Origin: Eximiradius proteiniborus
GTDB taxonomy: Bacteria; Bacteroidota; Ignavibacteria; Kapaibacteriales; UBA2268
Direction: 5' to 3'
Assembly: GCA_026415495.1 (NCBI GenBank)
Contig: JAOAGZ010000010.1
Span: 1-49,176, forward strand
DNA length: 49,176 nucleotides
Notes under the pieces: model-generated
The model's database searches: none
Told to the model about the DNA's origin: nothing
What the model saw: only the letters and a program-made list of their open reading frames with translations
Translations under genes and position numbers: made by a program
Part shown: positions 46,420 through 49,176 of the stretch, piece after piece
Layout of the letters: the number at the start of each line of letters is the position of its first letter
Numbering within the stretch: position 1 is the first letter of the stretch

Positions 46420-48111
46420 ATGGAAATAAAAGGCTCAAAAGTATTGGTGTTAGGTGGCTGGGGGCTTGTAGGTTCCGCAATATGCCGCAAATTAATGGAA
46501 CACGAACCTGCTCAATTAGTTATTTTGTCTTTAAATCAGTGGGAAGCAGAAGATGCAGTTGCTCAACTTAGACGCGAATTCCCATCTGCCGATCCAAATA
46601 TGTTTGTTCCTAAATGGGGCAATATTTTTGCTCGCACAGAGTGGAAAGATATGAATTGGGGCGATGTTATTGCTAATGACGATATGCGAAGCGAATTTTT
46701 GAAGGATATATTTTTTGATTTGGACGAGAAAATTCTTACCCATTCTTCCTTGTATAATCTAATAGTCGAAACAAAACCAGATTTAGTAATAGATTGTATA
46801 AATACTGCAACAGCAATTGCTTATCTTGATATTTATAATACTGCAATAAATGCTATTAAGAAAATTGACAAAGGCGAATTAGACAGAGCTCTTATCGAAA
46901 GAGTGATTGCAAGCGCCTATGTTCCTCAACTAATCAGACATATCCAGATTCTTTATCGCGGCTTGCTCGATGGCAAAGCAAAGATGTATTTTAAAGTTGG
47001 CACAAGCGGAACAGGCGGTATGGGTGTGAATATTCCTTACACACACAGCGAAGAACGTCCGTCGCGCGTATTGCTTTCGAAAACAGCTGTTGCCGGTGCT
47101 CAGACTTTGTTGCTTTTCTTGCTTGCCCGCACTCCAAATGGACCAATTGTCAAAGAAATAAAGCCAACCGCTGCGATCGCCTGGAAAAAAATTGCTTACG
47201 GAGAAGTAAAACGCCGCGGTCGTGCAATTCCGCTTGTAAAGATGAATTTTGATGATGCTCGTCCTGCCGAAGGTAAATTTGTGTTTGATGATGCTACTGG
47301 TGTTGTTGATACTGGCGATGTGTATAAATCAGTATTTATCGACACCGGCGAAAACGGCATTTTCTCCAAAGGCGAATTTGAAGCAATTAGTGCACTCGGG
47401 CAAATGGAAATTGTTACACCCGAAGAAATCGCAGAATATTTAGTTTTCGAAATTCGTGGTGGCAATACTGGTCGTGATGTTATCCAAGGGCTTGATGCCT
47501 GCACATTAGGTCCAACATATCGTGGTGGTATGTTAAGAAATATTGCACTCGAAAAAATTAAGAAATTAGAAAAAGAATACGGTGTTGATTCTGTTGCTTT
47601 CGAATTACTTGGACCACCAAGACTTTCCAAACTTCTCTATGAAGGATTTATTTTGAGAAAAATTGTAGGGGCAATGAAAGATATTTCCAAATTCTCACCC
47701 GAAGAGCTTTCTCAAAAAGCACTCGAACTTGTGAAAAACGATGAGAAACTACTCGCCGAAATGCTTTCTATCGGACTGGTTGTTCTCTTGCCAGATGGTA
47801 AGAAATACCTGCGTGGAAAAGATGTGAAAATCCCGGTTCGCCGCGGTGAAACTCAGCTCGATATGACACCGGAGAATATTGAACAGTGGTGCTACGAAGG
47901 ATGGGTAGATCTTCGTCCGAAGAGCTTCCGCGATTGGCAGGAACGTTGCGAAAAAATTATGGCTCACGCTCGTCAGGTGCCAGAGGACGAAACTGGTTCG
48001 AGATATTCCTATACTTTGGATTACTGGAATCATTTCGAAACTTTCGAAGAAGGCAAAATTGCTGGCTGGCTATTCGAATTCGAAGATAAAGGTTGGAGAT
48101 TTAAACGTTAA
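46420..48111 (+). CDS. NAD(P)-binding Rossmann-fold protein (SDR-like N-terminus, ~560 aa) of unknown function
   Basis: 563 aa; N-terminal 'GSKVLVLGGWGLVGSAICRKL', 'VETKPDLVIDCINTATAIAY', long C-terminal region without a motif I recognise. Confidence 0.72.
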   Translation: MEIKGSKVLVLGGWGLVGSAICRKLMEHEPAQLVILSLNQWEAEDAVAQLRREFPSADPNMFVPKWGNIFARTEWKDMNWGDVIANDDMRSEFLKDIFFDLDEKILTHSSLYNLIVETKPDLVIDCINTATAIAYLDIYNTAINAIKKIDKGELDRALIERVIASAYVPQLIRHIQILYRGLLDGKAKMYFKVGTSGTGGMGVNIPYTHSEERPSRVLLSKTAVAGAQTLLLFLLARTPNGPIVKEIKPTAAIAWKKIAYGEVKRRGRAIPLVKMNFDDARPAEGKFVFDDATGVVDTGDVYKSVFIDTGENGIFSKGEFEAISALGQMEIVTPEEIAEYLVFEIRGGNTGRDVIQGLDACTLGPTYRGGMLRNIALEKIKKLEKEYGVDSVAFELLGPPRLSKLLYEGFILRKIVGAMKDISKFSPEELSQKALELVKNDEKLLAEMLSIGLVVLLPDGKKYLRGKDVKIPVRRGETQLDMTPENIEQWCYEGWVDLRPKSFRDWQERCEKIMAHARQVPEDETGSRYSYTLDYWNHFETFEEGKIAGWLFEFEDKGWRFKR

Positions 48112-48177
48112 TTATAGATTGTTATGAGTGTTAATTCAATAAATTGATTGTTTTTAAATACACATTTGGAGTTTACA

Positions 48178-49176
48178 ATGAAGAAATTTATTCTTATTAT
48201 CGCACTTTTTATTGGACTGCTTGCCAATGATGTGCTTGCAAACAATGATAAGAGCGATGAAATCCTTCGCAAAAGCGGGCTGAATATTCCTGCCGGTCCT
48301 GCGCCAAATAGTGCGGGGACTACGTACCCTATTCAGTTCAACGAAACTAATATTGACAGGCAGGGAGTAAACCGCGCAGTATCGACCGGTTATTACTTCG
48401 TCGATAGCGACGACCGTTCTATCCAGTGGGGACCTCAGGACGGTTTTGTTGATACTACTTTTCAACCAACTACGTGGAGAAGAATTCTTCCCGGACCAAG
48501 ACTGGTAGACTCTACATACTGGCAGACAAACAAGGAAGAAGGTTTGAGATTCTTCCGTAATCCTGCTCAGGTGAATTTCTTCCGTCATCGTGATGCAAAC
48601 AATAATCCTATTGTTGTGGATTCAACTGATAATGCAATTGCTGGTCCGATCCCAATTGGTTTCGGTTTCTATTTTAACGGTATTCGTTACGACTCATTCT
48701 ATGTTTCTACTAATGGTGTAATCGCTCTTACTAACCGCCGTTATTATTATAACTCTGCTGGGCAAAGAACAATTCCTCCTGGTGCTACTACTGCCTACGA
48801 CCCAATGAGTATGGACTGGTTTGTCCGCACAACCAGAGTAGGAAATGGATTGACCGACCCTGAACCAGATGATTTCGGATATAGAGTGTCTGTTCTAAAC
48901 AACCAAATTACAACTGCTACAGCTGGTATTCGTGCCAACGGTGGCAACCAGTTGCAGAATTTATCTACTACTACAAACCGTGGTGCATATATTGCTCCGT
49001 TCTGGGGACCAATGCATCTTTCGCAATGGAGCGTCAGAGACAATCGTCCGGACGACCACGGGCGCGTTTACTATAAACGCGAAATTGATGGAAGTAAGTT
49101 AACAATTTATTTTGTTAATATTGCTCCGCAAGCCGGTACATATCAATTCCCACAAGGAACATATACTGCTCAAAGC
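48178..49176 (+). CDS. Secreted surface protein, 3' partial
   Basis: ATG at 48178 after an AT-rich leader; signal peptide 'MKKFILIIALFIGLLANDVLA'; open to window end ('...GTYQFPQGTYTAQS'). Not in the ORF track because the stop is outside the window. Confidence 0.85.
   Translation, partial: MKKFILIIALFIGLLANDVLANNDKSDEILRKSGLNIPAGPAPNSAGTTYPIQFNETNIDRQGVNRAVSTGYYFVDSDDRSIQWGPQDGFVDTTFQPTTWRRILPGPRLVDSTYWQTNKEEGLRFFRNPAQVNFFRHRDANNNPIVVDSTDNAIAGPIPIGFGFYFNGIRYDSFYVSTNGVIALTNRRYYYNSAGQRTIPPGATTAYDPMSMDWFVRTTRVGNGLTDPEPDDFGYRVSVLNNQITTATAGIRANGGNQLQNLSTTTNRGAYIAPFWGPMHLSQWSVRDNRPDDHGRVYYKREIDGSKLTIYFVNIAPQAGTYQFPQGTYTAQS

Noticed and set aside
1-49176. tRNA, rRNA or riboswitch genes
   Set aside because: None recognised on either strand by reading; a tRNAscan-SE/Infernal run would be needed to exclude them.

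Overview
This is a 49.2-kb AT-rich bacterial chromosome window. It looks like the Bacteroidota/Chlorobiota/Kapabacteria-Ignavibacteria group, inferred from a T9SS-type C-terminal domain, TAnnTTTG-like promoter elements and gene content; the taxonomy is not proven. Most of it is housekeeping: an alanine/aspartate-type aminotransferase, thiolase, rpoN, an atypical pyrD, a complete SUF Fe-S operon under an Rrf2 regulator, dapB, purS-purQ, two tatA-like genes, gatA, fumC, tadA-rsmI-tmk, folP, kdsD and nuoGHI. 

The most unusual region is a nested island at about 38.5-41.5 kb. (i) A ~95-bp copy of the 3' end of kdsD, followed by the apparent kdsD terminator, lies ~2.8 kb downstream of intact kdsD, bracketing an island. 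(ii) The island carries a mazEF toxin-antitoxin operon. (iii) That operon is split at the mazE/mazF overlap by a ~2061-bp cassette with an MjaI-like restriction-modification pair. When the cassette ends are joined they form a 69-nt integron attC-like double palindrome (R''-L''-loop-L'-R'), although no integrase is present in the window. (iv) The contents show decay: the endonuclease has one in-frame nonsense codon, mazF is cut off from its ATG (left inside mazE) and has lost 2 nt, and the methyltransferase has a C-terminal staphylococcal-nuclease-like domain lacking catalytic residues. 

Other points of interest are a tandem UmuD pair in which one copy has Ser->Ala at the catalytic position but keeps its cleavage site, with no umuC nearby; a solitary Cas6-like gene without an array; and a degenerate PAS/histidine-kinase-like protein with duplicated Cys motifs. 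All calls come from reading the sequence; no searches were run.
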